Of a DNA stretch of 64,000 nt, positions 48,635 through 59,338 are shown in pieces. Source of the stretch: Bacteroidales bacterium (GTDB taxonomy: Bacteria > Bacteroidota > Bacteroidia > Bacteroidales > P3); NCBI GenBank assembly GCA_016280915.1, contig JAEEHQ010000003.1, positions 1-64,000 on the forward strand, read 5' to 3'. The position numbers were made by a program, and so were the translations under genes. How positions within the stretch are numbered: position 1 is the first letter of the stretch; each line of letters opens with the position of its first letter. Below the pieces are notes generated by a model. That model saw nothing but the letters and a program-made list of their open reading frames with translations, searched no databases and was not told the origin of the DNA.

Positions 48635-50632
48635 TTACTCAGCAGTCTCGTTCTCGATGTCTGCTGGTGGCTGTTTCTGTTTCAGACGGGCTCCCAGCAG
48701 GGCAATCTCCTGACGGGTGGCTTCCATCTTCTGCTCCATTTCTTCCTTCAGCAGGTCGGCCTGCTTGCTGTTGGCCAGGAAACCGATGTTGTTTTCCCAC
48801 AGTTTCAGGTCGGCTTTCAGTTTCTCAATTCTGTTGGCGATTTCCTGCTCCTCGTTGTCGCTGGACCTTCTGCTGGTAGGTGCCATGCTGCGTGGACGGC
48901 TGTGGAACATGGCGTCGTCAGCCTCGCGGGCTGAAATCTTCAGTTTCTCAAAAACTCCGTCCAGTAGGCCACGGAACTCTTTCATGATGCGGTCCTTGTC
49001 TCTCATAGGCACATGACCGATTTCGGCCCAACGGCGCTGGAAGTCCTTGATGGCGTTGAGGTTCTCCTCTTTGTCCTCACCAAAGGTGAAGTTCTTCAGC
49101 TCTTCGATGATGGCTTTTTTCATTCTCAAGTTTTCGCCCTCGGTGCTGCGAAGCTCCTTGTAGTAAAGGCCCTTCTTGGAGAAGAACTCGTCGCAGGCAC
49201 CACGGAAACGATGCCAGATTTTGTCGCTCACCTTGCGGTTGGTGGGTCCGATGGCTTTCCATTCGGCCTGCAGCTGCAGTAGGTCTGCCGTAGCGTTCTT
49301 CCAGTCCTCGCGGCGGGCAATGGCTTCGGCCTTGAGGCATAGGTCTAACTTCTTGTTGTAGTTTTCGGTCTGCTCGTCGCGAACTTGGCTGAAATGCTCT
49401 TTCTTGTCGGCATAGTGCTTGTCGATGATGCCTTTGAACTTCTCCCAAACCTCTTCGTTGTTCTCTCTCGGCACGGGACCGATGCTCTTCCATAGTTTCA
49501 GCAGCTCGTCGAGGGCCTCGGTGGTGTCGTTCCACTCCTTGGTGGTTTGGGGCGTCTCCTTCGTGGCCTCCTCGGCTTTGGCTATGAGGGCCTTTTTTGC
49601 CAGCAGGTTCTGATCCATCTCTTCCTTGCGCTGGTCGTAGTATTCGCGGCGGCGTTCGTCAATCTGGTCGGCAGCACGGTTGAAGCGTTGCCAGATTTCG
49701 TCGCTCTGCTCCGTAGGCACGGGGCCGATTTCTTTCCATTGTGAACGAAGGTCTTGCAGTACTTTGAAAGCCTTCACCACAGAGGTCTCCACAATTAGTT
49801 CTTCAGCGCGTTCGCAGAGCTGTATCTTTTGTTCCAAGTTGCGTTTCAGGTCAAGCATACGCAACTCTTTGCTAATCTTAACTTTATTGAAAAACTGTTC
49901 AATCAGGAAATGATAGTTCTGCCAGAGGTCGTTCATCTCCTCGCGGGGCACGTCGCCGATGCCTTTCCATTTGTCCTGAATGGCGTTGAACTCGTCGTAG
50001 GTTTGCTTCAGGGTCTCTTCGTCTTTGTCTATCAACGAGCGCAACTCCTCCAAAATCTGACGTTTGGCTTCGAGGTTGTGTTGCTTCTGGGCCTCGATTT
50101 CTTCTTGCATTTTCTGACGGCGAGCACGATAGTTGTCGCAGACTTTGTAGAACTCTTGAGCAATCTCGTCGTTCTCAAATTTGAAATCCTCCTTGTCGCC
50201 ACCGGCATCTTCAAAAGCTTTGAGAGCCTGTTGTTCAACCTCTTTGTTCAGGAAGTTGAAACGTTCGCGGATGGCTCTGACGCGATTGCGAATTTTGGAT
50301 ACATCTTCCTGCATCAGTTCGTTGAAGGCGGCCAGAAGTTCTTCGCGTCCCATCTGCGAGTAGTCCACTTCGGGCTCCTCTTCGGTAGCGGTGTTGGCCT
50401 CATTTGCCGTGTTGTTCTCAGTCTCGGCGTTGTTGGTTTCGGCTGCAGGAGCGGCCTCCTCATGTGCAGCGGATGGGGTTTCCGGAGTGCTCTCTGGGGT
50501 TTGGGGTACAGCCTCTGAGATGGGCTCGGGGTTCACATTTGAGTTAGAGTCATTGTCATTAGCGGTAGCCTCGACAACATGTTGCAGTTCCTCGTTCTGT
50601 ACGGTTTCCTGCTTTTCGTTCAGTTCTTCCAT
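48635..50632 (-). CDS. DUF349 domain-containing protein
   Basis: Repeated 'W...IGPVPREx(N/S)E(E/D)(I/V)W..F' units; start reset to MEELNEKQE. Confidence 0.9.
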   Translation of the reverse strand: MEELNEKQETVQNEELQHVVEATANDNDSNSNVNPEPISEAVPQTPESTPETPSAAHEEAAPAAETNNAETENNTANEANTATEEEPEVDYSQMGREELLAAFNELMQEDVSKIRNRVRAIRERFNFLNKEVEQQALKAFEDAGGDKEDFKFENDEIAQEFYKVCDNYRARRQKMQEEIEAQKQHNLEAKRQILEELRSLIDKDEETLKQTYDEFNAIQDKWKGIGDVPREEMNDLWQNYHFLIEQFFNKVKISKELRMLDLKRNLEQKIQLCERAEELIVETSVVKAFKVLQDLRSQWKEIGPVPTEQSDEIWQRFNRAADQIDERRREYYDQRKEEMDQNLLAKKALIAKAEEATKETPQTTKEWNDTTEALDELLKLWKSIGPVPRENNEEVWEKFKGIIDKHYADKKEHFSQVRDEQTENYNKKLDLCLKAEAIARREDWKNATADLLQLQAEWKAIGPTNRKVSDKIWHRFRGACDEFFSKKGLYYKELRSTEGENLRMKKAIIEELKNFTFGEDKEENLNAIKDFQRRWAEIGHVPMRDKDRIMKEFRGLLDGVFEKLKISAREADDAMFHSRPRSMAPTSRRSSDNEEQEIANRIEKLKADLKLWENNIGFLANSKQADLLKEEMEQKMEATRQEIALLGARLKQKQPPADIENETAE

Positions 50633-50717
50633 AATTGGGTTTTTACTTTTTAGAATTAGTTCTGTAACACAAAGTTGCAGACGTTTATTCGGGTTTACTC
50701 TGCCTTTTGGCGAATTG

Positions 50718-50749
50718 CAAAGATACATAAAAAATAATAATCTAACAAA
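50718..50749 (-). promoter_or_regulatory. Bacteroidota-type promoter of the DUF349 gene
   Basis: Reverse strand TTTG-N20-TATCTTTG. Confidence 0.6.
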
Positions 50750-50883
50750 AATGTATTAATATATTTTTTATTTGGCTACTTTTCACTTATTCTATCGTGT
50801 CGGCATTTCATCCCTAAAAAGCAACGCATAGTTGCAAGGAACGATTCCCTGCTCGCTGCTTTTTCCGTCGGTTCGGCCATGCT

Positions 50884-50935
50884 TTCAAGTAAATACAACG
50901 CAGCGTGCCGTAGGGCACGCACTTTCAAAAAGTAC
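50884..50935. repeat. Dispersed hairpin module copy
   Basis: TTCAAGTAAATACAACGCAGCGTGCCGTAGGGCACGCACTTTCAAAAAG, matches the ends of 60563-60660 and of 23131-23190 (revcomp). Confidence 0.6.
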
Positions 50936-51103
50936 CTATCTTATTGGAATTAGGCGAAGTGAAGGAGAAGTTGCAACGAAGTTGCTTGAAAAATCTATTC
51001 TAAAAATGTCTTTTTATTAAAAAAAAATGTATATTTGCAATTTCCCTATCTTAACGGAAAGTAACGTAATAGGCTATTGCACAAAGGTTAACTGAAGAGA
51101 ATA

Positions 51104-53956
51104 ATGGATTACAACTTCAATGAAATTGAGCCCAAGTGGCAGAATTATTGGCGCGAGCATCATACTTATCGTTGCTCCAACAACTCCAACAAACCTCATT
51201 TTTATGTCCTTGACATGTTCCCCTATCCTTCGGGAGCAGGTCTTCACGTAGGCCACCCGCTGGGCTACATCGCCTCCGACATCTTCTCGCGCTACAAGCG
51301 TCTCCGCGGTTTCAACGTCCTTCACCCCATGGGCTACGATGCCTACGGACTTCCCGCCGAGCAGTATGCAATCCAAACAGGCCAGCATCCCGCCATCACC
51401 ACCGAACGCAACATTGCCCGCTATCGCGAGCAGTTAGACAAAATCGGTTTCTCATTCGACTGGGAACGTGAGGTGCGCACCTGCGACCCCGATTATTACC
51501 ATTGGACTCAATGGACTTTTGTGCAGCTCTTTAATCATTATTATGACAAGGAACTCGATAAGGCCATGCCCATCAGCCATCTGGTGGAGCAACTGGAAAA
51601 TGGTACGGTTGAGGTCTGTGGCGACAAGTCTTGGAAAGATATGACCGAGGAGGAGCGTCAGGACTACCTGATGAACTTCCGTCTGGCCTATCTTGCCGAC
51701 ATCCCCGTCAACTGGTGTCCCGAGCTGGGCACCGTGCTGGCCAACGATGAGGTGGTCAACGGGTTGAGTGTGCGTGGCGGCTACCCTGTCGAGCGCAAAC
51801 TCATGCGCCAATGGAGCCTTCGCATCACCGCCTATGCCCAACGGCTTATCGATGGCCTCGAGGAGGTCGACTGGACCGACTCGCTCAAGGAAATCCAGCG
51901 CAACTGGATTGGCCGTTCAGAGGGTGCCTCGGTTTGGTTTCCCTTGGCCGTGAACCAAAAGGATGGCCTTTTGCCCGGCTCGCAGGCTTATATGGGTCAA
52001 GGCCTGCCTATTCCCGAAAGCTCATTCGAGATTTTTACCACCCGTCCCGATACCATCTATGGCGTCACCTTCATGGTGCTCTGCCCTGAGCATGAAATGA
52101 TTGACCAAATTACCACTCCCGAGCAACGTGCCGAGGTGGAGGCTTATGTCACTTGGGCCAAGAACCGCTCGGAGCGTGAGCGTCAGGCCGAGGTGAAAAA
52201 GGTTTCGGGCGTTTTCACAGGTGCTTTTGCCGTCAATCCCCTTACAGGTGAGCAGATACCCATTTGGGTTTCCGAATATGTGTTGGCCGGTTACGGCACC
52301 GGTGCCATCATGGCCGTTCCTGCCCATGACAGCCGCGACTTTGCTTTTGCCCGTCATTTCAATCTGCCTATCCGTCAGGTGGTTGCCCCTGACCTCAACC
52401 CCGCGCATCTCACCGACCCCAGCACTTGGCAGGAGAGCATCGACAGTAAGGAGGGCTACTCCGTCAATAGCGGTCCTGTGAGTGGCATGAAGGTCAAAGA
52501 TGCCATGAAAGCGGTAATCAACAAAGTAGAGGAAATGGGCATCGGCAGCCGCATGGTCAATTTCCGACTTCGCGATGCCATCTTCAGCCGCCAGCGCTAC
52601 TGGGGTGAGCCTTTCCCTGTTTACTATAAGAATAATCGTCCTTATATGTTGCCCCTCGAGTGCCTGCCCCTCGAGTTGCCCGAAGTCAAGGATTTCAAAC
52701 CCACCTCCACGGGCGAGCCTCCGCTGGGTCACGCTCAGGTGTGGGCTTGGGATGAGAAGAACCGCAAGGTGGTCGACAAAAACCTTATTGATAATGCCAC
52801 CGTCTTCCCCCTCGAACTCAGCACGATGCCCGGTTTTGCTGGTTCCAGCGGTTACTATCTCCGTTATATGGACCCCCACAACAACCAAGCCTATTTTAGC
52901 TCCGAGGCGGTCAACTACTGGCAGAATGTCGACCTCTATGTTGGTGGCGCCGAACATGGCACAGGTCACCTCATCTATGCCCGTTTCTGGAATAAATTTC
53001 TTTTCGACATCGGCCTTGCCGTCAAGCAGGAGCCTTTCCACAAACTGGTCAACCAGGGCATGATTCAGGGCCGTTCAAATTTTGTATATCGTAGCAAGAC
53101 TGACAACAATCTGTTCATTTCCAAGAATATTCCTGGCTGTGCAGAGAATACTGTCCCCATCCATGTCGACATCAATATCGTCAATAACGACATTCTCGAC
53201 ATTGAGAAGTTCCGCCAATGGCGCCCCGAATTTGCCGAGGCCCGCTTCGAGCTTGAGGATGGCAAGTATGTTTGCGGCTGGGAGATTGAGAAGATGTCCA
53301 AGTCGATGTTCAACGTGCAAAATCCCGACGACCTGGTGGCCCGTTATGGTGCCGACACGCTGCGTCTCTACGAGATGTTCCTGGGTCCTGTGGAGCAGGC
53401 CAAGCCTTGGGACACCAATGGCATTGAGGGTGTGTTCCGTTTCCTGAAGAAATTCTGGAAACTCTTTGAGACCAGCTCCAATACCCCCGCCACCAAGCCC
53501 CAGCTCAAGATTTTGCACCAAACCATTAAGAAGATTACCGAGGATATCGAACGCTTCTCTTTCAATACCTCCGTCTCCACCTTCATGATCTGTGTCAACG
53601 ACCTTTCCTCACTTGATGTTGTTTCTCATGAGGTGATCGAAAAACTGGCCATCCTTCTTGCCCCCTTCGCTCCCCATATTGCCGAGGAGGTTTATAACCA
53701 GCTGGGCCACGATACCTCGGTTTGCGATGCCCAATGGCCCGAGTACGACCCAGCCATGTTGGTGCAGGACTCTTTCACATATCCTGTGTCGTTCAACGGC
53801 AAGATGCGTCTCACCCTCGAGCTCCCCAATGGCATCAGCCAGCAGGAGGCCGTTGCTGCCGTCATGGCCGATAAGTTGGCCCAGAAATGGCTCGATGGCA
53901 AAGAACCCAAGCGGGTGGTTTTTGTCCCCAACAAGATTATTAATATTGTATTATAA
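51104..53956 (+). CDS. leuS: Leucyl-tRNA synthetase
   Basis: 950 aa; '[19 protein letters not shown]', 'KMSKS'. Confidence 0.98.
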   Translation: MDYNFNEIEPKWQNYWREHHTYRCSNNSNKPHFYVLDMFPYPSGAGLHVGHPLGYIASDIFSRYKRLRGFNVLHPMGYDAYGLPAEQYAIQTGQHPAITTERNIARYREQLDKIGFSFDWEREVRTCDPDYYHWTQWTFVQLFNHYYDKELDKAMPISHLVEQLENGTVEVCGDKSWKDMTEEERQDYLMNFRLAYLADIPVNWCPELGTVLANDEVVNGLSVRGGYPVERKLMRQWSLRITAYAQRLIDGLEEVDWTDSLKEIQRNWIGRSEGASVWFPLAVNQKDGLLPGSQAYMGQGLPIPESSFEIFTTRPDTIYGVTFMVLCPEHEMIDQITTPEQRAEVEAYVTWAKNRSERERQAEVKKVSGVFTGAFAVNPLTGEQIPIWVSEYVLAGYGTGAIMAVPAHDSRDFAFARHFNLPIRQVVAPDLNPAHLTDPSTWQESIDSKEGYSVNSGPVSGMKVKDAMKAVINKVEEMGIGSRMVNFRLRDAIFSRQRYWGEPFPVYYKNNRPYMLPLECLPLELPEVKDFKPTSTGEPPLGHAQVWAWDEKNRKVVDKNLIDNATVFPLELSTMPGFAGSSGYYLRYMDPHNNQAYFSSEAVNYWQNVDLYVGGAEHGTGHLIYARFWNKFLFDIGLAVKQEPFHKLVNQGMIQGRSNFVYRSKTDNNLFISKNIPGCAENTVPIHVDINIVNNDILDIEKFRQWRPEFAEARFELEDGKYVCGWEIEKMSKSMFNVQNPDDLVARYGADTLRLYEMFLGPVEQAKPWDTNGIEGVFRFLKKFWKLFETSSNTPATKPQLKILHQTIKKITEDIERFSFNTSVSTFMICVNDLSSLDVVSHEVIEKLAILLAPFAPHIAEEVYNQLGHDTSVCDAQWPEYDPAMLVQDSFTYPVSFNGKMRLTLELPNGISQQEAVAAVMADKLAQKWLDGKEPKRVVFVPNKIINIVL

Positions 53957-53997
53957 TATTCTCGTACCTCGTTATTAACTAACCAACTCTTTTTTCA

Positions 53998-55038
53998 ATG
54001 CTTAGTCGTCATTTTCTCCGTTCCAAAGTCCTGCAGTCACTCTATGCTGCAAAAACCGACCCCGTAGAGCTCAACGTCGTCGAGAAGAATTACAAACACA
54101 TGATTTCCCGTCTCAACGACTTGGGCACCATCCAGTTGGCCGCTTTGGTCCATTTTGCCGAGTTTTCGGGTGCTATCATGGATGAAGGCCAGCGCAAGTA
54201 TTTGCCCACCGACGAGGAGCGCAACCCCGTTCGCCGCATTCCTGAGAACCTGTTCATCTGCCGTCTTGCCGACAATTTCGACCTGCGTCGACACAGCGAG
54301 GCCGCCAATGTCAACTGGGGCGGTGTCGACTACGACCAGATTTTCCGTCAGGCTTATGCGGGTTTGGTCAAGATGCCTGAGTATAAGGAATACCTTGACA
54401 CTAAGCCCACTTTCGATAATGATCAGAAATTTGCCCTCAACCTCTTCAAATATCTGATGAATTACGAGCCATTTCGTGACTTCCTTTATCCTCAGAATTT
54501 GCTTTGGGAGGACGATTTCGACCAGATTGCCCAGTATAACTTTATGATGCTGAAAGCTCTCGACGATACCACCGATGAGGCTACCCCCATCCCCCTCATG
54601 CACGATATCCGCTTCGAGAAGGACAACGATGCCTTTGAGTTTTCACGCAACCTGCTGCTGGCTTCCATGCGCCATTTTGCTGATGTGGAGAAGATGATTC
54701 GCGACCATCTCAATGGATGGGAGTACGACCGTGTTGCCCTGATGGATATCCTTATGCTTAACATGGCTGTGGCCGAGCTCACCGAGTTTCCCAGCATCCC
54801 CGAGCGCGTGACGGTCGACGAGTATATCGAGCTCTCCAAGGAGTTTTCTACCGAGCGCAGCAAACTCTTTATCAATGGCATCCTCGACAAGTTCATCCTC
54901 GAACTTCGTTCCGCTGGCCGCATTAAGAAAGCGGGTCGCGGCCTGCTCGACCCCTCGCTCTTCGACTCCGATGAGCCAGACACTTCCGATTTCTCCGACC
55001 CCAATGTTGCCAACATCCATTCCCGCAACAATAACTAA
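53998..55038 (+). CDS. nusB: Transcription antitermination protein NusB
   Basis: C-terminal 'DVEKMIRDHLNGWEYDRVALMDILMLNMAVAEL'; extended N-terminus as seen in Bacteroidota. Confidence 0.9.
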   Translation: MLSRHFLRSKVLQSLYAAKTDPVELNVVEKNYKHMISRLNDLGTIQLAALVHFAEFSGAIMDEGQRKYLPTDEERNPVRRIPENLFICRLADNFDLRRHSEAANVNWGGVDYDQIFRQAYAGLVKMPEYKEYLDTKPTFDNDQKFALNLFKYLMNYEPFRDFLYPQNLLWEDDFDQIAQYNFMMLKALDDTTDEATPIPLMHDIRFEKDNDAFEFSRNLLLASMRHFADVEKMIRDHLNGWEYDRVALMDILMLNMAVAELTEFPSIPERVTVDEYIELSKEFSTERSKLFINGILDKFILELRSAGRIKKAGRGLLDPSLFDSDEPDTSDFSDPNVANIHSRNNN

Positions 55039-55066
55039 TCACTCAAAAGCCCTATAATAGCTCCAA

Positions 55067-55513
55067 ATGAAAAAACTACTTCCTCTTTTCGCCTTGTTGC
55101 TTTGTCTTTCATGCAACCATTCGGGTTCCAACTCCTCCGACTTCGATGTCGACCTCATCCAGAACCCCAATTCAGCTGGAGGCTACAATCAGTCGGTGGG
55201 GCTTCCCTCCATTGTCTTTGATGCCGACCTCCATGATTTCGGTCGCATCTCCGAGGGAGAGAGTATCTCCTACAGCTTTCATTTCACCAATAAAGGCGAT
55301 GGCGACCTCGTCATCTCTGGCTGTCATGCCAGCTGTGGCTGCACCGTTGCCGACTATCCCAAAGGACGCATCGCGCCGGGCGGCGAAGGTTACGTTACCG
55401 TCACCTTCAACTCCCGCGGCAAGGTGGGTCAGCAATACCAGGAGGTTGTTGTCTCCTCCAATTCCCAACCTTCGCGCAAAGTGCTTAAGATAACCGCTCA
55501 AATAGCTAATTAA
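55067..55513 (+). CDS. DUF1573 domain lipoprotein
   Basis: Lipobox 'LLLCLSCN'; 'FDADLHDFGRISEGESISYSFHFTNKGDGDLVISGCHASCGCT'. Confidence 0.9.
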   Translation: MKKLLPLFALLLCLSCNHSGSNSSDFDVDLIQNPNSAGGYNQSVGLPSIVFDADLHDFGRISEGESISYSFHFTNKGDGDLVISGCHASCGCTVADYPKGRIAPGGEGYVTVTFNSRGKVGQQYQEVVVSSNSQPSRKVLKITAQIAN

Positions 55514-55543
55514 TAAAGTATTAATAAAATAAAGTAATCTACA

Positions 55544-55870
55544 ATGAACACCCCATTATTCATCCTCCTCCAATCAGCAGCCGGTGGTCAAGGCGGCAGC
55601 AGCATGCTCATTTGGCTCATCCTTATCTTTGTGGTCATGTGGCTCCTCATGATTCGCCCGCAGCAAAAACAGGCCAAGAAAGAACGCGAGTTCCGCGAGA
55701 ACCTCAAGAAAGGCGACCGTGTGAGCTTTAGTGGCGGCATCTATGGTAAGGTACACGAAATTGCTGAGCACACCATCGATGTGGAGATTGCCAACGGCGT
55801 TATAGTCACCGTTGAAAAATCCATGGTACAACCCCTCCCCGAGCAGTCAAATCAGCAGGCAAAGAAGTAG
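55544..55870 (+). CDS. yajC: Preprotein translocase subunit YajC
   Basis: 'IRPQQKQAKKEREFRENLKKGDRVSFSGGIYGKVHEI'. Confidence 0.93.
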   Translation: MNTPLFILLQSAAGGQGGSSMLIWLILIFVVMWLLMIRPQQKQAKKEREFRENLKKGDRVSFSGGIYGKVHEIAEHTIDVEIANGVIVTVEKSMVQPLPEQSNQQAKK

Positions 55871-56001
55871 CACTCATCGGATTTGCCCTTATGTTGTTCT
55901 TCGTTCAGCAGTTTTTGTTTTCAAATAACATAAGGACATAAGTCTTTTTCATAATGCGGCGTGCTGATGCACGCCGCTTATTATCGATACCCTTACATCG
56001 A

Positions 56002-56916
56002 ATGAAACATCGCCACTTCTGGATTATTCTTATCATCACCACTATCGTCTGGTTTGTGGTCACTATGTCCGAACATAGCGACTACCCTATCGATGTGCGT
56101 GTCGAGTGGAGTGGCATCGACACCTCCCGCTTTATTGTCACCCAAGCCGACACAGTTCTTCCTGTTGTGGTCAACTCCAACTGCTTCAATGCCATTGACC
56201 GCTATCTTGCTTTGCGCGACAAACGGTTCGTCATCCAGGTAACCGGCGACACCGTGGTTAAGGTTGGCAATGCTCTTTTCGATGAAATCAGCAGGCAGTT
56301 TGGCTTTTCTGGCACACATGGGGTCTCCAGCAGTCTTGAGGAGTTGCGGCTCTCTACCAAAGAAAGGCGCAGTCGTGCCTATGTGCCGCAACTACGCGAT
56401 GTCGACTTCGTCTTTGCTGACCAAATGGGCCTTTCGGGTGACCCCACCATAGAGCCCGACACGATCTGGCTCTATGGCGACTCAGCTTCGTTGTGTCGTA
56501 TACCCGAAATCTATACGGCTCCTGCCGCTGTGGCCAATATCTCCGACAGCGGTTATTATATGCTGGCCTTAGAGCCCGTATGGAAGAAATATCGCGATGT
56601 AAGAGCTTCTGCCGACAGCGTCCGCATTTTCGTGCCTGCCTGTCATTATGTTGAGACAACCCTCTCCGTACCTGTCGAGTTCAAGAGCGATGCCGCCAAC
56701 CGTCAGGTGCGCCTATATCCCGACCATGTCAGCGTCTCCCTCTGGGTTTCGGTAGAAGAGTACCAGCATCTTTCCGAAAATCAGTTTGAGGCCGTAGTCA
56801 ATTACGACCCCTCATCCTCCCTTACCGAACTCCCCGTATACATCACTCGTTTTCCATCTCGGTTGCGCATCAAATCCGTAACCCCCGCCACCATCAGTTA
56901 CGTCATTATTCAGTAA
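56002..56916 (+). CDS. YbbR-like domain protein
   Basis: Start taken at MKHRHFWIILIITTIVWF; single TM then YbbR-like repeats. Confidence 0.7.
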   Translation: MKHRHFWIILIITTIVWFVVTMSEHSDYPIDVRVEWSGIDTSRFIVTQADTVLPVVVNSNCFNAIDRYLALRDKRFVIQVTGDTVVKVGNALFDEISRQFGFSGTHGVSSSLEELRLSTKERRSRAYVPQLRDVDFVFADQMGLSGDPTIEPDTIWLYGDSASLCRIPEIYTAPAAVANISDSGYYMLALEPVWKKYRDVRASADSVRIFVPACHYVETTLSVPVEFKSDAANRQVRLYPDHVSVSLWVSVEEYQHLSENQFEAVVNYDPSSSLTELPVYITRFPSRLRIKSVTPATISYVIIQ

Positions 56917-56929
56917 GAAAGTTGAGAGA

Positions 56930-57600
56930 TTAAAGTTTATTGGTTATTGGTTATTGTTTATTGAAAGTTGAGAGTTGAAAGTTGATAGTTTAGAGTAGTT
57001 GAGAGTTGATAGTTGAAAGTTTATAGTTTATAGTTTATTGTTTATTGAAAGTTGAGAGATTAAAGTTGATAGTAAACTCAGCGTTTTCTGCGATTTCTGC
57101 GAGACATCAACCCCGCGCCAGCCATTAATGGTTAATTCATGATTAATTCGTGATAATTCGTGTTTTAAAAAAACAAGCTTTAGCTTGCATTTTCGTGTTT
57201 TTCGTTTCTTTCGATGTTCTATTATTGAAAGTTTATTGTTTATTGTTTATTGGTTATTGAAAGTTTAGAGTTGAGAGTTTAGAGTAGTTGATAGTTTTAA
57301 GTTGATAGAAAATCTGCGTTTTCTGCGAGAGTTTTCCCAAGCTTTAGCTTGCCAAATCCGTGTAATACTCGTGATACGTGGCCTGGTAAAGTTGATAGTT
57401 TAAAGTTTAAAGTTTAGAGTAGTTGATAGTTTAAAAGTTTAGAGTAGTTGAAAGTTGAAAACAGATTCGTGTAATACTCGTGAAGCGTGGCCCGGTAAAG
57501 TTGATAGTTTATAGTTTAGAGTAGTTGTTAGTTGAAAGTTTAGAGTAGTTGAAAGTTGAAAACAGATTCGTGTAATACTCGTGAAGCGTGACCCGATGTT
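56930..57600. repeat. Degenerate AGTTGATAGTTTAGAG-type low-complexity repeat tract with embedded 45-bp repeats
   Basis: Dozens of AGTTGA/AGTTTA words; 'AACAGATTCGTGTAATACTCGTGAAGCGTG' at ~57460 and ~57560, variant at ~57355. Confidence 0.85.
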
Positions 57601-57620
57601 CAAAAATAATATAGTATATA

Positions 57621-57735
57621 GGCAACTTCTATTTATTGCTTGCAATAAAAGCCTTTAATTCTTATCAAATTCAAAATACGCAATTTACAAATTCTCCAAT
57701 TCTCTAATTCTTGATAAATAGAAATTCCCTATAGT
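57621..57735. repeat. Dispersed hairpin repeat, second copy
   Basis: GGCAACTTCTATTTATTGCTTGCAATAAAAGCCTTTAATTCTTATCAAATTC...AATTCTTGATAAATAGAAATTCCCTATAG. Confidence 0.75.
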
Positions 57736-57754
57736 TTATAAATTCGTCAAACCT

Positions 57755-58357
57755 ATGAGTTCCAAACCTATGCTTGTTGCCCTTACAGGAGGAATTGGCT
57801 GTGGCAAAACAACCGTCCTCAACGCTTTTCGCAGTCTTGGCATTCCCTGTTTTGTCGCCGATGAGGTGGCAGGTTCCTACTACAACGACCCTGCATTTCT
57901 CGAGCAGGTGAGGACACTCTTGGGTCCTTCCGTCATTGCTCTAGATGGCTCAGCCAATAAGCAGGCCATCGCCGCCATCGTCTTCAATAATCCTGAGGCC
58001 CTCAAGCAGCTCAACGCCCTCATCCATCCCCGTGTGTGGCAGGATTTTCTCTCTTTTGCCAACCGTCATCAGTCGGCTCCCTACGTCATTTTCGAGAGTG
58101 CCATCACCTACGAGTATGGCTTCGACCGCCTTGTCGACAAGGTTATCTGTGTCTATCTCGAACAAGAAGAGCGACTTCGCCGCCTCGAACTGCGCGACCA
58201 TTCCACGCGCGAGCAGCTCCTGTCCCGTATGCGAAACCAGCTCCCAGCTGAAGAAAAGATGATGCGTGCCGACTATGTGATTCTCAACTATGAGGGTAAC
58301 CCTCGCCAGCGTCAGGTCAGGCAGGTCCACCAGAGCCTGATTCGGTGCACAAAATAG
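57755..58357 (+). CDS. coaE: Dephospho-CoA kinase
   Basis: 'LVALTGGIGCGKTTVLNAFRSLGIPCFVADEV', 'FESAITYEYGFDRLVDKVI'. Confidence 0.94.
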   Translation: MSSKPMLVALTGGIGCGKTTVLNAFRSLGIPCFVADEVAGSYYNDPAFLEQVRTLLGPSVIALDGSANKQAIAAIVFNNPEALKQLNALIHPRVWQDFLSFANRHQSAPYVIFESAITYEYGFDRLVDKVICVYLEQEERLRRLELRDHSTREQLLSRMRNQLPAEEKMMRADYVILNYEGNPRQRQVRQVHQSLIRCTK

Positions 58358-58394
58358 TTATCGCCCAATACGCAAACTCAAAATCAAAAAGAGC

Positions 58395-58922
58395 TTACTT
58401 CTCGTACCGTCGCAAATAGTTGTAGATTCTGAAACGTTCTCCTTCGTCATAACCCAAGGCCTCGGTAATATTGCGGAGGAAGACGCTCTTGTCCATTTCG
58501 GCGGCTGTCAAAGCCCTTTCTAAATTACCCATCTGCATCATCAGTCTGAACACCCAGAGTGCGTTGCTTTGGCAGCTCAGCAATTCGTCCTCATTGATAG
58601 TGTCCAGCCGTGCCATCAATTCTTCGTGCAGCGGGTCGTCCGATTGTTGTGCTATTGGGGACTTACCTTCTATGCCCAGCATCATAGTGGACTCTTTGTG
58701 CTGAGTGGAGGAAGACTCGGGCTGCTGCTGTGGTGATTGTTCACCCAGATTTTGGTGCAGCCATCCCGCCATGTCGGGCCGTTCCGCCACCATTTTGCGC
58801 AGCAATTGTTTCCACATCCCTGTGGTCATGGTGGTTTTCATAATCATCTCCAGCACCTGTTCCCTCATTTCATCATTACCTGATTGCTCAGTGTTGTTAT
58901 TCAAAGCATAATTTTCATTCAT
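58395..58922 (-). CDS. Hypothetical protein
   Basis: 175 aa, plausible codon usage, downstream of coaE on the opposite strand. Confidence 0.6.
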   Translation of the reverse strand: MNENYALNNNTEQSGNDEMREQVLEMIMKTTMTTGMWKQLLRKMVAERPDMAGWLHQNLGEQSPQQQPESSSTQHKESTMMLGIEGKSPIAQQSDDPLHEELMARLDTINEDELLSCQSNALWVFRLMMQMGNLERALTAAEMDKSVFLRNITEALGYDEGERFRIYNYLRRYEK

Positions 58923-58974
58923 ACATACAATTACGCAAAAATCAATAATTTATTACATCAACCTTAAAAAAAAT

Positions 58975-59190
58975 GTGAAGCAACCATCCGGTGGATGTGA
59001 AGCAACCATCCAGTGGATGGTTGCGATAGTGCAACGGAGAACACAACCCCCGCGGTTGTGATGGCGCTTATGGCACCATAACAACCGCGGGGGGTTGTGA
59101 TGGCGCCACAAGCGCCATTCGGCCCGATTCGGCCATGGCGCAAAGCGAGCGTCCGAGAATTTTATTCTCGAGACCGAGCCGAAGCCATGT
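58975..59190. repeat. Array of short direct repeats and hairpins
   Basis: GTGAAGCAACCATCC(G/A)GTGGAT x2; TTGTGATGGCGC...CCAT x2; GCAACCATCCAgTGGATGGTTGC. Confidence 0.7.
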
Positions 59191-59338
59191 CAACCACAGT
59201 TAACACGGGCCGTCATTCTAAAAGCAGAAACCCGAAAATTCCTTAATGACACTTGACACTTGACACTCAAAAAAAGAGGGCAGGCCGTCGCCTACCCTCA
59301 GTAATAATTTCCCCTTAGGGGTTTTCATTTGCTTTTGT

